Shown piece after piece: positions 1-12,234 of a stretch of 64,000 nucleotides of DNA; within the stretch, counting starts at the first letter, position 1, and each line of letters starts with the position of its first letter. The notes under the pieces are model-generated. The model was not told the origin of the DNA and ran no database searches. It was given only the letters and a program-made list of their open reading frames with translations. The stretch is from Cryptomeria japonica (Eukaryota; Streptophyta; Pinopsida; Cupressales; Cupressaceae): contig NC_081413.1 in assembly GCF_030272615.1 (NCBI RefSeq), positions 185,698,115-185,762,114 of the forward strand. Direction: 5' to 3'. A program made the position numbers and the translations under genes.

Positions 1-93
1 GATTAATTAACTTAAATAAATAATTAAAGAATTATTTAATCAATTAGAGGAATAATTAGCACATGATCAATGAGACATTTTCAGGTGTCTACA
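1..93 (-). repeat. Element A 3' LTR, terminal 93 bases only
   Basis: These bases match 14557-14649 with two differences by eye. Both copies end (plus strand) in TGTCTACA, which on the element strand is the LTR start TGTAGACA. The rest of this LTR lies left of the window. Confidence 0.92.
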
Positions 94-106
94 TTTTCCC
101 CTCTTT
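94..106 (-). other. Element A polypurine tract
   Basis: On the minus strand this reads AAAGAGGGGAAAA and directly abuts the LTR start TGTAGACA, the expected place for the plus-strand primer of reverse transcription. Confidence 0.85.
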
Positions 107-2713
107 GAGACAAAGTTGGAATGATATTGTTTCAAAGAAAACAAAAAATTCTACCCTAGTATGCCCCAGTGATACTTAGGGTGTAATGCCCCCTTGAGAG
201 ATTGTTTGTGCATTTAAAGACATGAATGATCTCTCAAAAAAGCAAGAATGATCTCTCAAAAAAAGAAGAATGTGAGATGAAAGATAGAAGAATGGTTAGT
301 TGATTAGAGATAGAGATAGGTGATGTGAAGATGACATTGAGATAGAATATGAGAGAATGAAATAGAATAATGTTAGATGAGAATTAAAAGCAATTGAAGA
401 TGATTGAAAATGATGGGAGAAAGAGATGATGAGAGAAGAATGTTTAGAAAGAATATACGGTTTAAAGAGAAGATGGGAAATCAACAGACTATCAAGAAAC
501 AGATGAGATGAGAATGAAATTGAATGAATCATGAACCTGTGTCATTTATTTTATTGCTCAATATATATTCATCACTGAGCCTTATTATTGAACAATGAAG
601 CTTAGCACATCGGGGTATAAGGAACCAAGATGTAAAGATATCTCATTGAAGAAACAAACATGTAGCAGACAAGGAGTGAACCCTCCATTCTGGGAATTAT
701 GCTAGGGGTCAAGGTATGTGTGGCATCCAATAGTTGGAAGCTCCTATCATAGACACCCACTAGAGAAATTTCCCTAGAATTTCACTGGTTCACACCACAA
801 ACAACAAACAAAGAAAAAGATAATGCCCATCATAGCTCCTCAAGTCACTTGTGGACATCCTTGAGTAGCATAGGAACAATATCTATCACCAAATGATAAA
901 AGATAAAGACTGACCCAGACAAAATTCAGCAGCTATATTGACCTTGTGCCTTCGTTCTTAGTTGCTTGATGTGATGGTTGATAATGTCTGATCTCATAAA
1001 GTTGTGGACCCCGTTTAAGGCTAACCTATCTGATTTTGAGTGTATCCTTTTCTATTTAAGACAAGATAATGATCATGTTGATATGGATATGATACGATTG
1101 ATAAGATAGTTTGATCAGTTGATTGCAGATGTTTGACTGGATAGTTGTATCCTTTGTTAACTTCGTGTGAAGTGTTTGTTGGATATCCACTAGGGTATTT
1201 GTTTCTCACAAGACATTTTATTGCAAGTTTTTCTGATTGATTGATTTTTCGATTTTTAGTTCTTTTCCAAGAGCTTTTTCAATATTTTTGGATTATGTAG
1301 ATCGATATTTGAATGTTTTTGGTTAATTTTTTCAAGATCGTATTTGAATATTTTTGAATGATTTTTTTAGGATGCTATATGGATGTTTTTGGGATTTTAT
1401 GGTTTTTAATGTTTTTGAATTTTTATTTTTTCATTGTTTTTGAATTTTGAGTTTTTGTTTGTTTTGGATTTTTTTAGGACTTTATCTGAATGTTTTTGGG
1501 ATTTTTTCAGGACTTTATCTGATTTTTTGGATTTTTTCAAGACTTTGTATGATTTTTTAGATTTTTTTAGTTATGCCCCCAATATGCAGACCTATATGAC
1601 ATGATGATATGCATGTTGCATGTGGAGACAATGAAATTTTTGACATGACCTATGTGAATGCAATATGTAGGATAAAGATGCATTTCCTATTTGAACAAGG
1701 TTGACTGTGTTTGTTTTTGCATTTGTAATACACCAATTAAAATGGAGGTGCAAAAAATTTCATAGATAAGTGACCAATCGATCCCTAAGGCCCTTTGGAA
1801 CATTCAAATCAACACACTTAGTGACTAGGATTTACAAATGGAGATACATAAAACTTCCCCACTAGTTCTTGAAACTTTGATCTTCTTTTGCCCATGTGTG
1901 TGCAGATGAGTTAATTCTTGCTCTTGTGTTCACTAAAGATCCTTAGCATCATATATGACTAGCTACATGGATTATTCTAACTTCAAAAGCATCCTGAATA
2001 GAGCCTCGCTGCCAGCAAGCCTTGAGAGCTCCGACAAGGTTTATAGACTATAATTTCTCAAATATTGCTCCATTGCCAATAGGTGTTCATAGCCTTGATG
2101 GAGTTACTTGCATGTTCCCATAGTCAAGCTTTTTGTCGCACTTTGTATACATGATATTTCAGTTATATACCATTTCTCTTTTGCCTTGAGATGGATATTT
2201 GGCATAGCTCTTTTTCTTTTTATTTTCTTGCCTTGACTTCTAAGAAATGAAACCTACTTGGGTGTGACAATTACAGTGGTGCTAAAGTAGAATTTTAGAT
2301 TTTTCACTAGTCATATGATCACCTAGGTGTTTAGAATGAATTAGAGATTTATTGTGTTTGAGATATAGCAATTGATAGATTTTGGGTTAACAAGTTTCAA
2401 ATAGTGAAATCACTACCCAACCATAAGAAAAGTGTCGTCATAGGGTAATGTTGTAAATGAATGAACTTAGGACCTCAAAGACTTCATGTCCAAATATCTA
2501 AGAAAGGAGATGACCCTTGTTTCTCTTGAATGTAAATGAATGATAAACTTGAACAATTGCCTTGTTTTATTGGTGCGGCTATATGAAAATGCAGAAACTA
2601 TATGCCATGAAATCTATGAATACGATGTGCTTTAAAAAGAAACTATATGTAATGTAGTGTTTTAAATGATATGATATGCAATGCAAAAAGTAAAAACCTA
2701 AACTACACAGCCC
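107..2713 (-). other. Element A 3' non-coding zone between integrase and PPT
   Basis: About 2.6 kb without a domain I recognise on either strand. Short open frames here are biased by composition (for example a Ser/His/Leu-rich frame at 296-532, opposite purine-rich sequence) and I do not call them. There is a small 22-base direct repeat near 224-267 (GAATGATCTCTCAAAAAA twice). A long 3' untranslated zone is common in Tat-type elements. Confidence 0.6.
1240..1570. repeat. T-rich degenerate repeat in element A 3' zone
   Basis: Repeated variants of GAATGTTTTTGG and TTTTTTCAGGACTTTATCTGA occur at irregular spacing; the last clear pair, with GGACTTTATCTGA, lies at about 1477-1525. The plus strand is very T-rich here. 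It looks like slippage-driven low-complexity sequence. Confidence 0.55.
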
Positions 2714-3998
2714 TTAGGTATAATATCGCTTAAGGTGCATACTGTTCATAGGGTCAGACAGTGGATCTCCCTCCATGGTAGCCAAATTATATGCTCCATT
2801 GCCTAAAACCCTTGTTATAATGAAAGGACCTAGCCAGTTAGGTTCGAATTTCCCTAGCCTTTCTCATTCCGCCAGGTTCCTTTGATTCTCTTTAAGTACT
2901 AGATCTCCTACTTGAAAATTTTGTGGGCAGACCCGTTTATTATAACTTCGTCTGAGTCTTTTTTGATATCCTTGTAGATGGTTGAACAATGTTTATCTTT
3001 TTTCATCAAGGGTTTTGAGTTCTTGTAACCTTGCTACCCTGTAGTCTTCCTTTGATATGATGTTCTATAAGGAGACTCTTAGAGACGACATTTCTATTTC
3101 AATGGGGAGTATTGCTTCTATCCCATAGACTAAGGAATATGGTGTTGCTCTTGTAAGTGTGCATACTCATGTTCTGTAAGCCCAAAGAGCAGGATTTAAC
3201 TGGAGATGCCAGTCTTGTCTTGTGTTGGTGACTACTTTCTTAAGAATTTTCAATATTGTTTTATTTGTAGCCTCTGCTTGTCCATTACTTTGTGGATAAT
3301 ATGGTGTGGCAAATCTCTATTGTATGTGAAATTTGTCACACAACTCTTTCACTTCCTAGTTTTTAAATGGAGGTCCATTATCTGTAACAAAGCACATTGG
3401 AACTTTGTATCTACATATAATGTAGTTGAACATGAATTTTGATATCTTCTTTCCAGTACTGTATGTTAGAGGAATTGCCTCAACCCATTTGGTAAAGTAA
3501 TCAGTGGTTGTCAAGATGAACTTATGCCCATTGGAAGAAGTAGGGTTGATTTTACCCACTAGATCTAATCCCCATTGTGAAAATGTCCATGGTGATGTAA
3601 TGGGTTGAAGATCTTGTGCTGGTGCATGAATGAGGTCTCTATGCATTTGGCATTGTTTACACTTCTGTACATACTTGTAGGCATCATTTTCCATAGTTGG
3701 CCAGTAATAACCTGTTCTCAACAATTTCATCATGGACTTGTTTTAAAGAAAGGTCTGCTTCATTTTTATCCAGACATCAGAGAAGAGTCCCATCGAAACC
3801 TTTTCTATACAATGTATCAGCTATAATGGTATATCTAGATGCCTGACGAATAAAGGTCTTCTTTTGAATCCTAGATAGATCCAGTGACATGTATTGAGTA
3901 TGTAAATATGTATATATTTCATTGTACCAAGGTGATTCTGGATCCAAAATTGCACATACATATTCTGATAGGGGAGTCTCATATGTAGGTAGCATCAA
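2714..3998 (-). pseudogene. Element A integrase (decayed)
   Basis: From the N-terminal side: a linker ending in SRYTIIADTLYRKGFDG (about 3790-3840), a zinc-binding half-site KCKQC (about 3655), and the catalytic core with GLDLVG (first Asp) and VTDNGPPF (second Asp) between 3356 and 3600. The C-terminal part, with motif NWLGPFIITRVLGNGAYNL, lies at about 2750-2860. The frame ends KRYYT-stop at 2714-2716. Several stops and frameshifts lie between 2870 and 3356 and near 3735. The product would have joined element cDNA to chromosomal DNA. The C-terminal motif is typical of Tat-type integrases, and no chromodomain follows. Confidence 0.88.
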
Positions 3999-4039
3999 CT
4001 ATTCTATGATGAACTCAAACTAAGTTTCATTAGCAGGCA

Positions 4040-4425
4040 TATTGAAAAGAGATCCTATGGTAGCCATTGCATCTATTGCCTTGTTTTGTATCCTTGGGAT
4101 TTTTTCAAAGGTAATTTTTCTAAAGTGCTCCTTTTAATCTTTGACCAACTTCTTATAAGGCATGAGTTTGTCATCCTCCATGTGGTAATCATCATTGACC
4201 TAGTTTACAATCAACTGCGAATCACCATAGACCTATAACTCTTGTATTCTCCACTGTACGTGCGAAGCCCTATGAGGAGAGCTTCATATTCAACCATATT
4301 GTTGGTGCATTGGAAATTGATTCTAAATGACTTAGGTATAATATCCCCTTGAGGGGTCATGTAAAGAATCCCTTCTCTAGATCCATGACTTGTATATGAC
4401 CCATCAAAATATAATTTCCACATTA
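4040..4425 (-). pseudogene. Element A second, archaeal-type RNase H (aRNH)
   Basis: Catalytic motifs appear in order: KLYFDGS (first Asp, about 4414), MVEYEALLIGL (Glu, about 4290), and, after a frameshift near 4225, YGDSQLIVN (third Asp) and NKAIDAMATI (last Asp, about 4075). All four acidic residues of the DEDD set are present, though split over two frames and interrupted by stops. It lies downstream of the RT-associated RNase H and upstream of integrase, the usual place in Ogre/Retand-like elements. The family degrades RNA in RNA:DNA hybrids. Confidence 0.88.
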
Positions 4426-4519
4426 TAGAGGTAGTTAATGTAAACACGAATTCATCTAGAAATTCTATTAGCAATGGGTGACTGTCTTGTAAAGGAGCCT
4501 CTGCTAATTGATCTGCTAT

Positions 4520-5760
4520 AATTTATCCTTTGATGGCTTTTCTTTCTATGTATTCTATATCAAATTCACTCAGGATCATAACCCATTTAGCCAATCGCCT
4601 GGTTAATGTTGTTCTACTCAATAGGTGCTTGAGTGGGTCAAAGCGTGCAATGAGTTGTACATTATGACTCAGCATGTAATGTTTGAGCTTTCGAGATGCA
4701 AAGATTACTGCTAAGCATGCTCGTTCTATAGGGGTATAATTAAGCTCATAGTCGATCAGAGTCTTACTTATATAATAAATGGCTCTTTCTTTTCCATTTT
4801 TGTCATGTTGTGCCAATAGAGCTCCTAGAGCTGAGTTTGTTACTGATATGTATAACAATATAGGTTTTCCTGGAGTAGGAGACATTAGCACTGGTGTGTT
4901 CAAAAGATAGTCTTTCAGAGCTTGGAAAGCTTCCTGGCATTGTTTTGTCCATTTAAAAGTAACTCCTTTCCTGAGTAAATGCTGGAATGGGTGACACTTA
5001 TTTGCCAACTATGCTATGGATCTCCTTATGGATTGCAGTCTTCCTTGTAACCCTCTGAGTTGTTTAAGTGTAGATGGAGGTTGCATATCAATGATTGTCT
5101 TGACCTTGGCAAGGTCTATTTCAATTCCTCTGTTTGACACTATAAACCCTAACACTTTTCCTGTTGTTACACCAAACACACACTTCTTCGAGTTTAATCT
5201 GACATTATATTGTTCCAACCGATCAAATATTTGTGTAAGAATTGCAAGGTGACTTTCTCTTGTTTGTGATTTAGCCAATATGTCACCCACATAATCTTCA
5301 ATTATGTTGTGGATCATGTTATGAAACAATGTTGTCATGGCTCTTTGGTATGTTGCTCCGACGTTTTTGAGACCAAATGGCATCACATTCCAGCAATATG
5401 TTCCCCATGGGCATGTAAAGGCCATTTTATGTTGATCTTCTGGTGTAATTTTAATCTAGTTGTATCCTAAAAACCCATCCATTAAGGATAGCATCTCATT
5501 TCTAGCCATTAGATCAACTATCATGTCAATATTAGGTAGCGGGAAGTCATCCTTAGGACAAGCTTTATTTAGATCCCAAAAATCAGTATAGATTCTTATG
5601 CCTCTTGTGGGCTTAGTCACAGGTACCAGGTTGGATATCCATTCTGCATAGTCAATAGGTCTAATAAAACCTATATCCAACAACTTTTGTAGTTCTATTT
5701 TAACCAGTAATGCGATACTTGGATGGATTTTTCTCAATTTTTGCTTTTAAGGTTAACTCC
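4520..5760 (-). pseudogene. Element A reverse transcriptase and RNase H (decayed)
   Basis: RT motifs on the minus strand: LQKLLDIGFIRP, a DLNKACPKDDFPLPNID block (about 5525-5580), SLMDGFLGYN, then a stop, then the palm motif at 5281-5295. That motif reads YVGD where the family has YVDD, so a catalytic Asp is Gly. The thumb region LRGLQGRLQSIRRSIA follows. RNase H begins near 4880 (LLYISVTNSALGALLAQ) and ends around 4520. The frame from 5008 to 4523 is open. This is the polymerase block of the Pol polyprotein and is clearly non-functional. Confidence 0.9.
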
Positions 5761-6264
5761 CAGTATCAAAGGTAAGTGATGCAACACTAATTTAGAATCT
5801 AAACCTAGCATGTCTAAATAGGACCAAGCAAAGTTGATAGGTCTTTGTTTGAAAAAATGAATGCATCTGTCTTTTTCTTCTTTTCTTAGTGATTTTGCCA
5901 AATGGATGTTATGTACAACCTCCCCTTCTGCTATGTTTACTTCTTCTATTTCCTCTATAAGTAATGCTAAACTTTCTCTTTTCATAGGAAGATTACCCAA
6001 GTCACTCTTACCATTATGGGTAGTTTTATCTTCTATTTCAAAAGCACTCTCTTCTCCAAAGTATGACATTCTATTTAGGTCTATAACAAATCCTACTTCA
6101 TGATCACCTTGCGGAAACCCCTCTCTGACTACTAGAAATTTTGAAATTGCTTCGTCATTTTCAAACCAATCTAGCATTGGTTTTCCTTCTTGCCCCCAAT
6201 CAATCAAGTGTGAATGTAATAGGGGTAAATCATTACTCCCTTCTTTAGTAGACTCTGATAACAT
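5734..6264 (-). pseudogene. Element A pre-RT Pol segment
   Basis: A 176-codon open frame. Its end carries INFAWSYLDMLGLD and LVLHHLPL, the connection segment that precedes RT in Tat-type Pol proteins. The first part is acidic with no recognised domain (MLDWFENDEAISKF, IEEIEEVNIAEGE). It runs into the RT region with a frame break near 5737. No catalytic role is evident; it is probably a linker between protease and RT. Confidence 0.75.
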
Positions 6265-7380
6265 GAAGACTTGATTGTTTGACTAACTTTGTGTATCTCC
6301 ATCCTATATAAGCTTTATTTGATACCTTGATATTACACTTTTTGGTGGAATAGAATCATGGAGTGATAGGAATTCGTAGTCATGAGAGTCAGTCTCACTT
6401 TCAATATATGTTTCATCATATGAGCTATCATCACTTATTTTTTCTTGTTCATGCATCTAATTCTATTGTAGATTGATTGGTCTTCTTTGGACATTAGTTA
6501 CCCTTCTTAAGCTTGGTATAAGCCTTTGCAATCTTTCTTCATCTATTTCGTTAGGTTGAGCTTGAGTTGCTTCTCGTGGTAGAAGTAGTCACAATAATCA
6601 TGGTTGGGATTCAGGTGGTGGTGGTAAACCTGCATCTGTTGCCACATTAGCCTGTATTGTTGTGTCAACAACTGCATCATTTTGTAACTCAGTGGTAGGT
6701 TCTTGCAGGAGTTGTCTCATGTCTTCTCCATCTGATTCTGCACTAGGTGATGTAGGTACCTGATTACTTGTTTGAGATAAAGATGGGAGTGCCTGTGTAG
6801 ACAAATTCCTTTGTGATATGTAGTCTGACGGTTTGCTTGGTTGATTTAGAATATCAAGGGTACGATGTCTTGCTTCTGTGATATGTTGTACATGCTTATA
6901 TCCCAATCCTTGATTCCTTGGATTATCACTAGGAACAATAGGTTCTAGCCTTGTTTCTATAACCCAAGGCCTGTGGTACCATCATATCCATGTCTTTGGA
7001 GTATTTTGAATCCATTGCCATACTGATATGTGGGTATTTTGGGTATTTCCATATGATCTTCTTCTCTATATATCCAATGGTTAACATCTTCATTCAGGGG
7101 TTCTTCTTGTAAGTCACCCCATCTAATGAAAGAGCATGAGTTTGTGTATCTAATAATTTATTTTCCTTTGTCATATTTTTTTCACTGTAGTGTGAGGTTT
7201 CCCAAAGGACTTAGGAGAAAGAGACAACTGTCTCCCACTTAAAGTATTTGCAATAGAGTACTCTCCACAACCCATATCTTTTATTTGTAAGGAGGATGTT
7301 GTAGGCATTTCCTTTTTTGTTTCTATGATCTTTAATGTTTCCAATTATGTAGTGAGAGGTGCGGCCTGATTGATAGGTAC
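6265..7380 (-). other. Element A protease-to-RT spacer, mostly non-coding or decayed
   Basis: About 1.1 kb with several stops in every frame. The longest open piece (6598-6906) is Ser/Thr/Pro/Gln-rich with no recognised domain (ending GLPPPPESQP). It is probably a decayed disordered part of the polyprotein, since its composition matches linkers seen elsewhere in the element. Confidence 0.5.
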
Positions 7381-8364
7381 CTAATTATCTATACTATCTT
7401 TCAGGTAATTGCAATGTTGGAATGGATTTGGATCACCCTTTATGGTGATTTCAATACCATTGTATGGGAATTTGACACACTGATGAAATATGGATGGTAC
7501 TGCTTGTATGGTGTGGATCCATAGGTGGCCCAATAACATGTTATATCCTAGTTCTCTGTCCAAGACTTGAAAAGCGACCTCTGTCATTATAGGTCCTACT
7601 TGTATAGGTAATGTTACAATGCCTTTTGATGGATGTTCTTCATCATCGTAAGCCTTGATATTTATCCTCTTGGAAGAATCAATGTGAAGTTCAGAATATC
7701 CTAGTGCTTTGACCAGCTTTAAAATGCAAATGTTGAGATAGGCTCCCCCATCTATGAGTACTCTTTTGATTCTTATCTTATGAATATAAGCTTCCAGATG
7801 TAGTGGGTCATTATGAAGTAGTCTATCACTAGGAATATCTTGTTCTGTGAATGCAATACATGTGCCTTGTGTCAGATTTGCTACCATAGACTGGAAGGCA
7901 TTTTCATCTATATCTCTATCCACTACCGAATCTTGAAGTACTTTGTCCAGTATAGCTCTATGAGTGGGTGAAATAAGCAATAGTTCAAATAATGATATAT
8001 GTGCTAGAGTTTTCTTAAGTTTCTCAACAACATTGTAAGTCCCTACTGTTGGTGGTTGATTTTGTGGTACTCCTTGTAAAGTTACCTTTGATCTACGAGT
8101 AACTACTGCATAGTCTCTGTCTCTAGGAGTTATGGTGATTGTAGCCACTATATCATTTGACTTACAAGATTTGTATGTATCATAGGTTGTTTTATCAAGA
8201 TTTATGTTAAATCCCTCTTCATAGTCTTTATGTGTATGTTTGACATCCATAATGTGTTCTATGAGTTTATCTTCAAACCAACCTGAGTGAGATGGTTGAT
8301 CATGCCCCCAATCTCTGAGACAAATATTTCTATCATCACCGTACTTCGATGCCTCTAATATCAT
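7381..8364 (-). CDS. Element A protease region of Gag-Pol
   Basis: A 327-codon frame, open throughout. The aspartic protease signature is VLIDGGAYLNIC (about 7725-7760), matching the IDGGA form of Ogre/Tat proteases, and the second conserved block is YNMLLGHLWIH (about 7510-7540). Upstream is a conserved segment (LKKTLAHISLFELLLISPTH) that commonly precedes protease in this group; a similar segment occurs in element B. The protease would cut the Gag-Pol polyprotein. The listed start is only where the frame opens; no proper start codon is expected because it is part of a polyprotein. Confidence 0.85.
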   Translation of the reverse strand: MILEASKYGDDRNICLRDWGHDQPSHSGWFEDKLIEHIMDVKHTHKDYEEGFNINLDKTTYDTYKSCKSNDIVATITITPRDRDYAVVTRRSKVTLQGVPQNQPPTVGTYNVVEKLKKTLAHISLFELLLISPTHRAILDKVLQDSVVDRDIDENAFQSMVANLTQGTCIAFTEQDIPSDRLLHNDPLHLEAYIHKIRIKRVLIDGGAYLNICILKLVKALGYSELHIDSSKRINIKAYDDEEHPSKGIVTLPIQVGPIMTEVAFQVLDRELGYNMLLGHLWIHTIQAVPSIFHQCVKFPYNGIEITIKGDPNPFQHCNYLKDSIDN

Positions 8365-8441
8365 GCAAATTTGGTTTTCCTTGGTGTCAGTGTCTTGATA
8401 TTGGTCATCTTGATCAAGTGTTTCTTGTGAATCATTGTTTG

Positions 8442-10406
8442 TTATATCTCTTGAGTTAAGGCATGAATAGTGTAGTCGTATGAGACCTTTGTGTAGTTAG
8501 TTGTATTGTCTTGGGTACCTGATGTGGTAGCTTTCCCCTTGTCATGCTTAACAAAAGGATCCTTAAAAATCGTATGATTTGTGTTTGCTGAGGTTTTATC
8601 AGTATCAATTGTGATGTTCCCTTGGTCTATCATATCTTGGACCAAGTTTTTCAATCTGTAGAAACTTGTTGTTTTGTGACCTTTAGTCTGATGATAATCA
8701 CAGAAATAATTATCATTCCACCATGTGGGTTTGAAAGGACCTGGTTCATACACTCTTACTTTAGGTAAAGTGATCATGTTTGTCTGTATTAACTTTTTGA
8801 GCACTGACTCAATAGGTTCTCCTAGAGGTGTGTAATTTCTTCTTGGAGCATTTACCCTGGGGTATCTTGTGTTCATGTTTTGTGTAGCATTTACATTTGC
8901 TAAGGTTGTGTTATTCCCTATATGTGGATGAGATGATTGACTTGTTCCCAAAGATAAAATGGGTTGAGTTTTGTTTATCATTCTGGCATCTACAATACCA
9001 TCATTGGTCACATTTTTGTTTTTTGACCAAAACTTAGATTTGTCATTATTGTTGGTATTGCCATACTTAATGAGACCTTGTTCTACTAGTCCCTTCTCAC
9101 ATTTGAGAGCCTTTTCCATGGTTTGTTTGAATGTGGTTAAACATTGCATTTGTATCAGATATTTAATTTTAGGATTCAATTTTTTTGTGAACATATCCAC
9201 TTTCTCTATTTCTGGGATAACTATCTTGCACCTCCTATAGAGAGCCCTCCATCGTTGTATGAAGGATGCAAATGTTTTATTCTCATATTGTTTAGCTGCA
9301 CACAATTCCATCAAAGTAATCGAGGTGTCAATGTTGTGTGAGAAGTTTGTAATAAATTGTTCAGCTAATTCTCCCCATGATGTGATAGTTGGTGGTAAAA
9401 GTGAAAACCACTCTAAAGCCAGACCTCCTAGACTTTTAGGAAATAATCTCATTAGATAAGTATCTTCTTAGGCAACCTCTATACATGCCATAAAAAATTC
9501 TCTGATATGATCTCTAGGATCACCCTTCCCTCGATATCTATCAAATTTGGGCGTTTCAAAATGTTGTGGGAAAGGAGGCATGTATAATGTGTGATCAAAT
9601 GGATAAGGACATAGATCTTGCATTGTGTAACTTTTCTTGTCGTTACCAGTTTGCATGGTTGTCATTTTTTGTTGCAAATTCTGTATTTGTTGTGTGAGAA
9701 TATCTATTTGTGTCAAAGATATACCTTTTGTCTGTGTATGTCCCACAAAAGGATTCATGGTTGCATAACTAGGAGGTTGTTGGAAGGTACCAAGATCATA
9801 ACCTTGTGTGTTGTGCGTTCCACTAGGTACCATGAAATAGGTGATATGCGAACCCATGTTTGGTTGAGTTGTACTTATTGTATTGGTAAGACCTAGATTT
9901 TCATTTTGATGACTATATGTGGATCCCATAGAATAGGAAACTACAGGTTGGGTTGCACTTGTTGCTTGTGTTTGAAAAGTTGCTGAGACACTTGATATTA
10001 TCAGTATGCTTTGTGATGGTATACTAGCATTGATTGCCGAGGATGACACAATTGTTTGAAATTTTGCATTTGTGTTAACATTTATTTGGATAGGTACATT
10101 TTGAGGAAAAATGGAGGTCGTTGCTTGTATTTGTGTCAAGGGTGGTGTTTGACTATTATCTTGACCTAAAGTTTTTCCTGGTAGTAAAATCTTTGTGACA
10201 TCAAAATCCTCAGGTAGTTTTTCCCCATTTTGTATTAACAATGAAAGATACTTGTCCCTATCGCTATGTATAAGTGCATCTAGGATCATGAGGACATGTG
10301 GGTCTTGCTGAGCGGACTCAATTTCTTCCTTTGTCAAATGTTGTTGTAATTCATTTAGGGTGGACATTGTCTGCGTACCTGAGTGTGGACCTGTTGACAT
10401 GTCCAT
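8442..10406 (-). pseudogene. Element A Gag, one in-frame stop
   Basis: One frame of 655 codons starting at ATG 10404-10406, interrupted by a single TAA at 9468-9470. The N-terminal ~300 residues are Thr/Ser/Gln-rich. A capsid-like core follows (GLALEWFSLLPPTITSWGEL, with the family's EWF motif) around 9360-9450. Near the C-terminus is the CDYH...GH motif of the Tat-type zinc knuckle (about 8690), but the last Cys is replaced by Phe (TTSFYRLK). Gag forms the virus-like particle. A single stop in 1.97 kb makes it one of the best preserved reading frames in the window. Confidence 0.9.
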
Positions 10407-10596
10407 ATTCTAAGTAGGTTTTATAGATTGTGTGTTGTTCGGGTCCATTATTCCTTTCTCTTTTTGCGACCTTGTGACGGGAATCTAAAATTGCTTATAT
10501 GATGGTGGTTCTATGCAACACGATGAATTAACACTAGACTGTAGACATAAATGCAAGGCTATACTAGACTCTCTATTGAGGATTTTGTCATAAGAC

Positions 10597-10854
10597 CTAT
10601 TGAGAATTTCTAGATTTCTCTAATGCAAGTCTTTCCATTTGTTGACTAAGTTGTTCAGCCTCAATCTCTATATCAATTCTATGGGAAATCTTAGACTCAA
10701 TGTTTATCTCATGTATGACTCCTATATATTGAGGTGCGCTTATTCTTAAGTCCCAAGCTAAGTTAGCTAGACCATCAATGATTTCTTGTTGACTATCATT
10801 TGGAACTAGATTAGGTTGCTCTAAGGGGAGCAAACCATCACCTGGGAGACCCAT
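10597..10854 (-). CDS. Short leader ORF upstream of element A gag, function unknown
   Basis: An 85-codon ATG-to-stop frame, 190 bases upstream of the gag ATG. The product is acidic overall, with the stretch EIEAEQLSQQMERLALEKS at its end that could form a short helix. I recognise no family. Some Ogre-like elements carry an extra ORF before gag and this could be a remnant of one, but it may also be chance. Confidence 0.35.
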   Translation of the reverse strand: MGLPGDGLLPLEQPNLVPNDSQQEIIDGLANLAWDLRISAPQYIGVIHEINIESKISHRIDIEIEAEQLSQQMERLALEKSRNSQ

Positions 10855-10970
10855 GAAGACACATGCTATGAATCTATAACTGATAATGAACGTAGACGTA
10901 TATGTGGTCTAGATGACGACGTATATGATAATGTAACCAATATGGACGATAATTCAAAAGACTTAGGAAG

Positions 10971-11222
10971 ATAATGAGGATGTAAGTGGGACTATGCAAA
11001 AGACGTAGGACAATAATGAGGACGTGAGTGGGACTATGCAAAAGACGTAGGATGATAATGAGGATGTAAGTGGGACTATGCAAAAGACGTAGGATGATAA
11101 TGAGGACATGAGTGGGACTATGCCAAAGACATAGGATGATAATGAGGATGTAAGTGGAACTATGCAAAAGATGTAGGACAATAATGAGGACGTAAGTGGG
11201 GGTATGCAAGGACTATGTAAAA
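10971..11222. repeat. 42-base tandem repeat, six copies, in element A leader
   Basis: Units beginning ATAATGAGGA start at 10971, 11013, 11055, 11097, 11139 and 11181, an exact 42-base period with a few substitutions per unit. Because 42 is a multiple of three, two minus-strand frames stay open across the array and encode 14-residue hydrophobic repeats (LHSPTHVLIIILR-like in one frame). I read those open frames as a by-product of the repeat, not as a gene. Confidence 0.95.
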
Positions 11223-12234
11223 GACTGCCTAGGGTCACAAGTATGTAAAGACTTTTGAGTTTTGGTTTCAAAATGGACTTTGTTTTCTGTAAATTTGTGT
11301 GTGGGACAATGTTTTGTATTTTTCCAAATCAGAGAACAATTGCTGGTAGGTATGTATAGCTTACCATCTAATTTTTCATACAATCTCAAAAAATTCAGAG
11401 ATACGTGAGATAGGGCCTGAAATAGCCCAAGGGACTGACTCAATACTGGTCTAGCACAATGATACATAAAAAAGAACGGAATAGAATCTTAGGCTGGATA
11501 GTGGACACCATTCAATGAGGCCCTTACAAAATACTAAGACAAAACAAACAGATAAAGAGTCTAGCAACACTGGCTCCACTCCACGGCACACACTTCTCAG
11601 GCATGCCAGTCTCTCTTACCCTAAAGATTTAAAGATTTAATAGCTAAGGGATTTCTGTATCATAGTGTAAGGTACATGAAGGGTATCTATGGGGTACAAT
11701 CCGTACTCCCAGAATCACTGAATGTAGGATTTTTGGCAACTAAATTGGTTCTTAGTATTAGGTTTCGAGGGTACCTGATCTAATGATGGATTATCAGAGC
11801 AAGCCACTTAAGACTTTAGTTGAGCTTATCGATGTAGGGAAGGCCCCCACATATGTCAAATTCACTCAACACTCTAGCCACCTGACTCGTATATTTATAT
11901 AGTGGCTCAAAAAACCCGCTCAAGAGTACACTAGGAGAGATGATATCCCCAATGCATCCTAATTCAAAGTACCTCTGTGGGGTGATGAAATCCCCAATCA
12001 AAGATACCCCTCACTACGTAGAATAAAATAAAATTTGGATGTCGTTGTCACCTTCCTCCTTTCTCCCAAGACCCCGAAGGTGGGTGGAAAGTCAATTAGT
12101 GCAACAGTAGGTCCACCCCAAACACAATAATAATTCTTTACCTTAAGAAAAAGAAAAAATGATTTAATCTAATGCAACCTGATTCACGTTCATTTTATAG
12201 CCCAAATTTAGGTGTTAGATATGCATGTGCATGT
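11223..12234 (-). other. Element A leader, no feature recognised
   Basis: About 1 kb of the long 5' untranslated region. Short frames (for example 11213-11467 and 11816-12001, minus strand) show no family resemblance and no support from composition. I see nothing else in it. Confidence 0.5.

Noticed and set aside
296-532. Minus-strand 78-codon frame rich in Ser, His and Leu
   Set aside because: It is opposite a purine-rich GATGAGA-type stretch; the composition explains both openness and residues.
10874-11271. Two overlapping minus-strand frames with repeating hydrophobic 14-residue units
   Set aside because: They exist because the 42-base repeat is a multiple of three; two frames being open at once argues for a repeat artefact and not for a protein.
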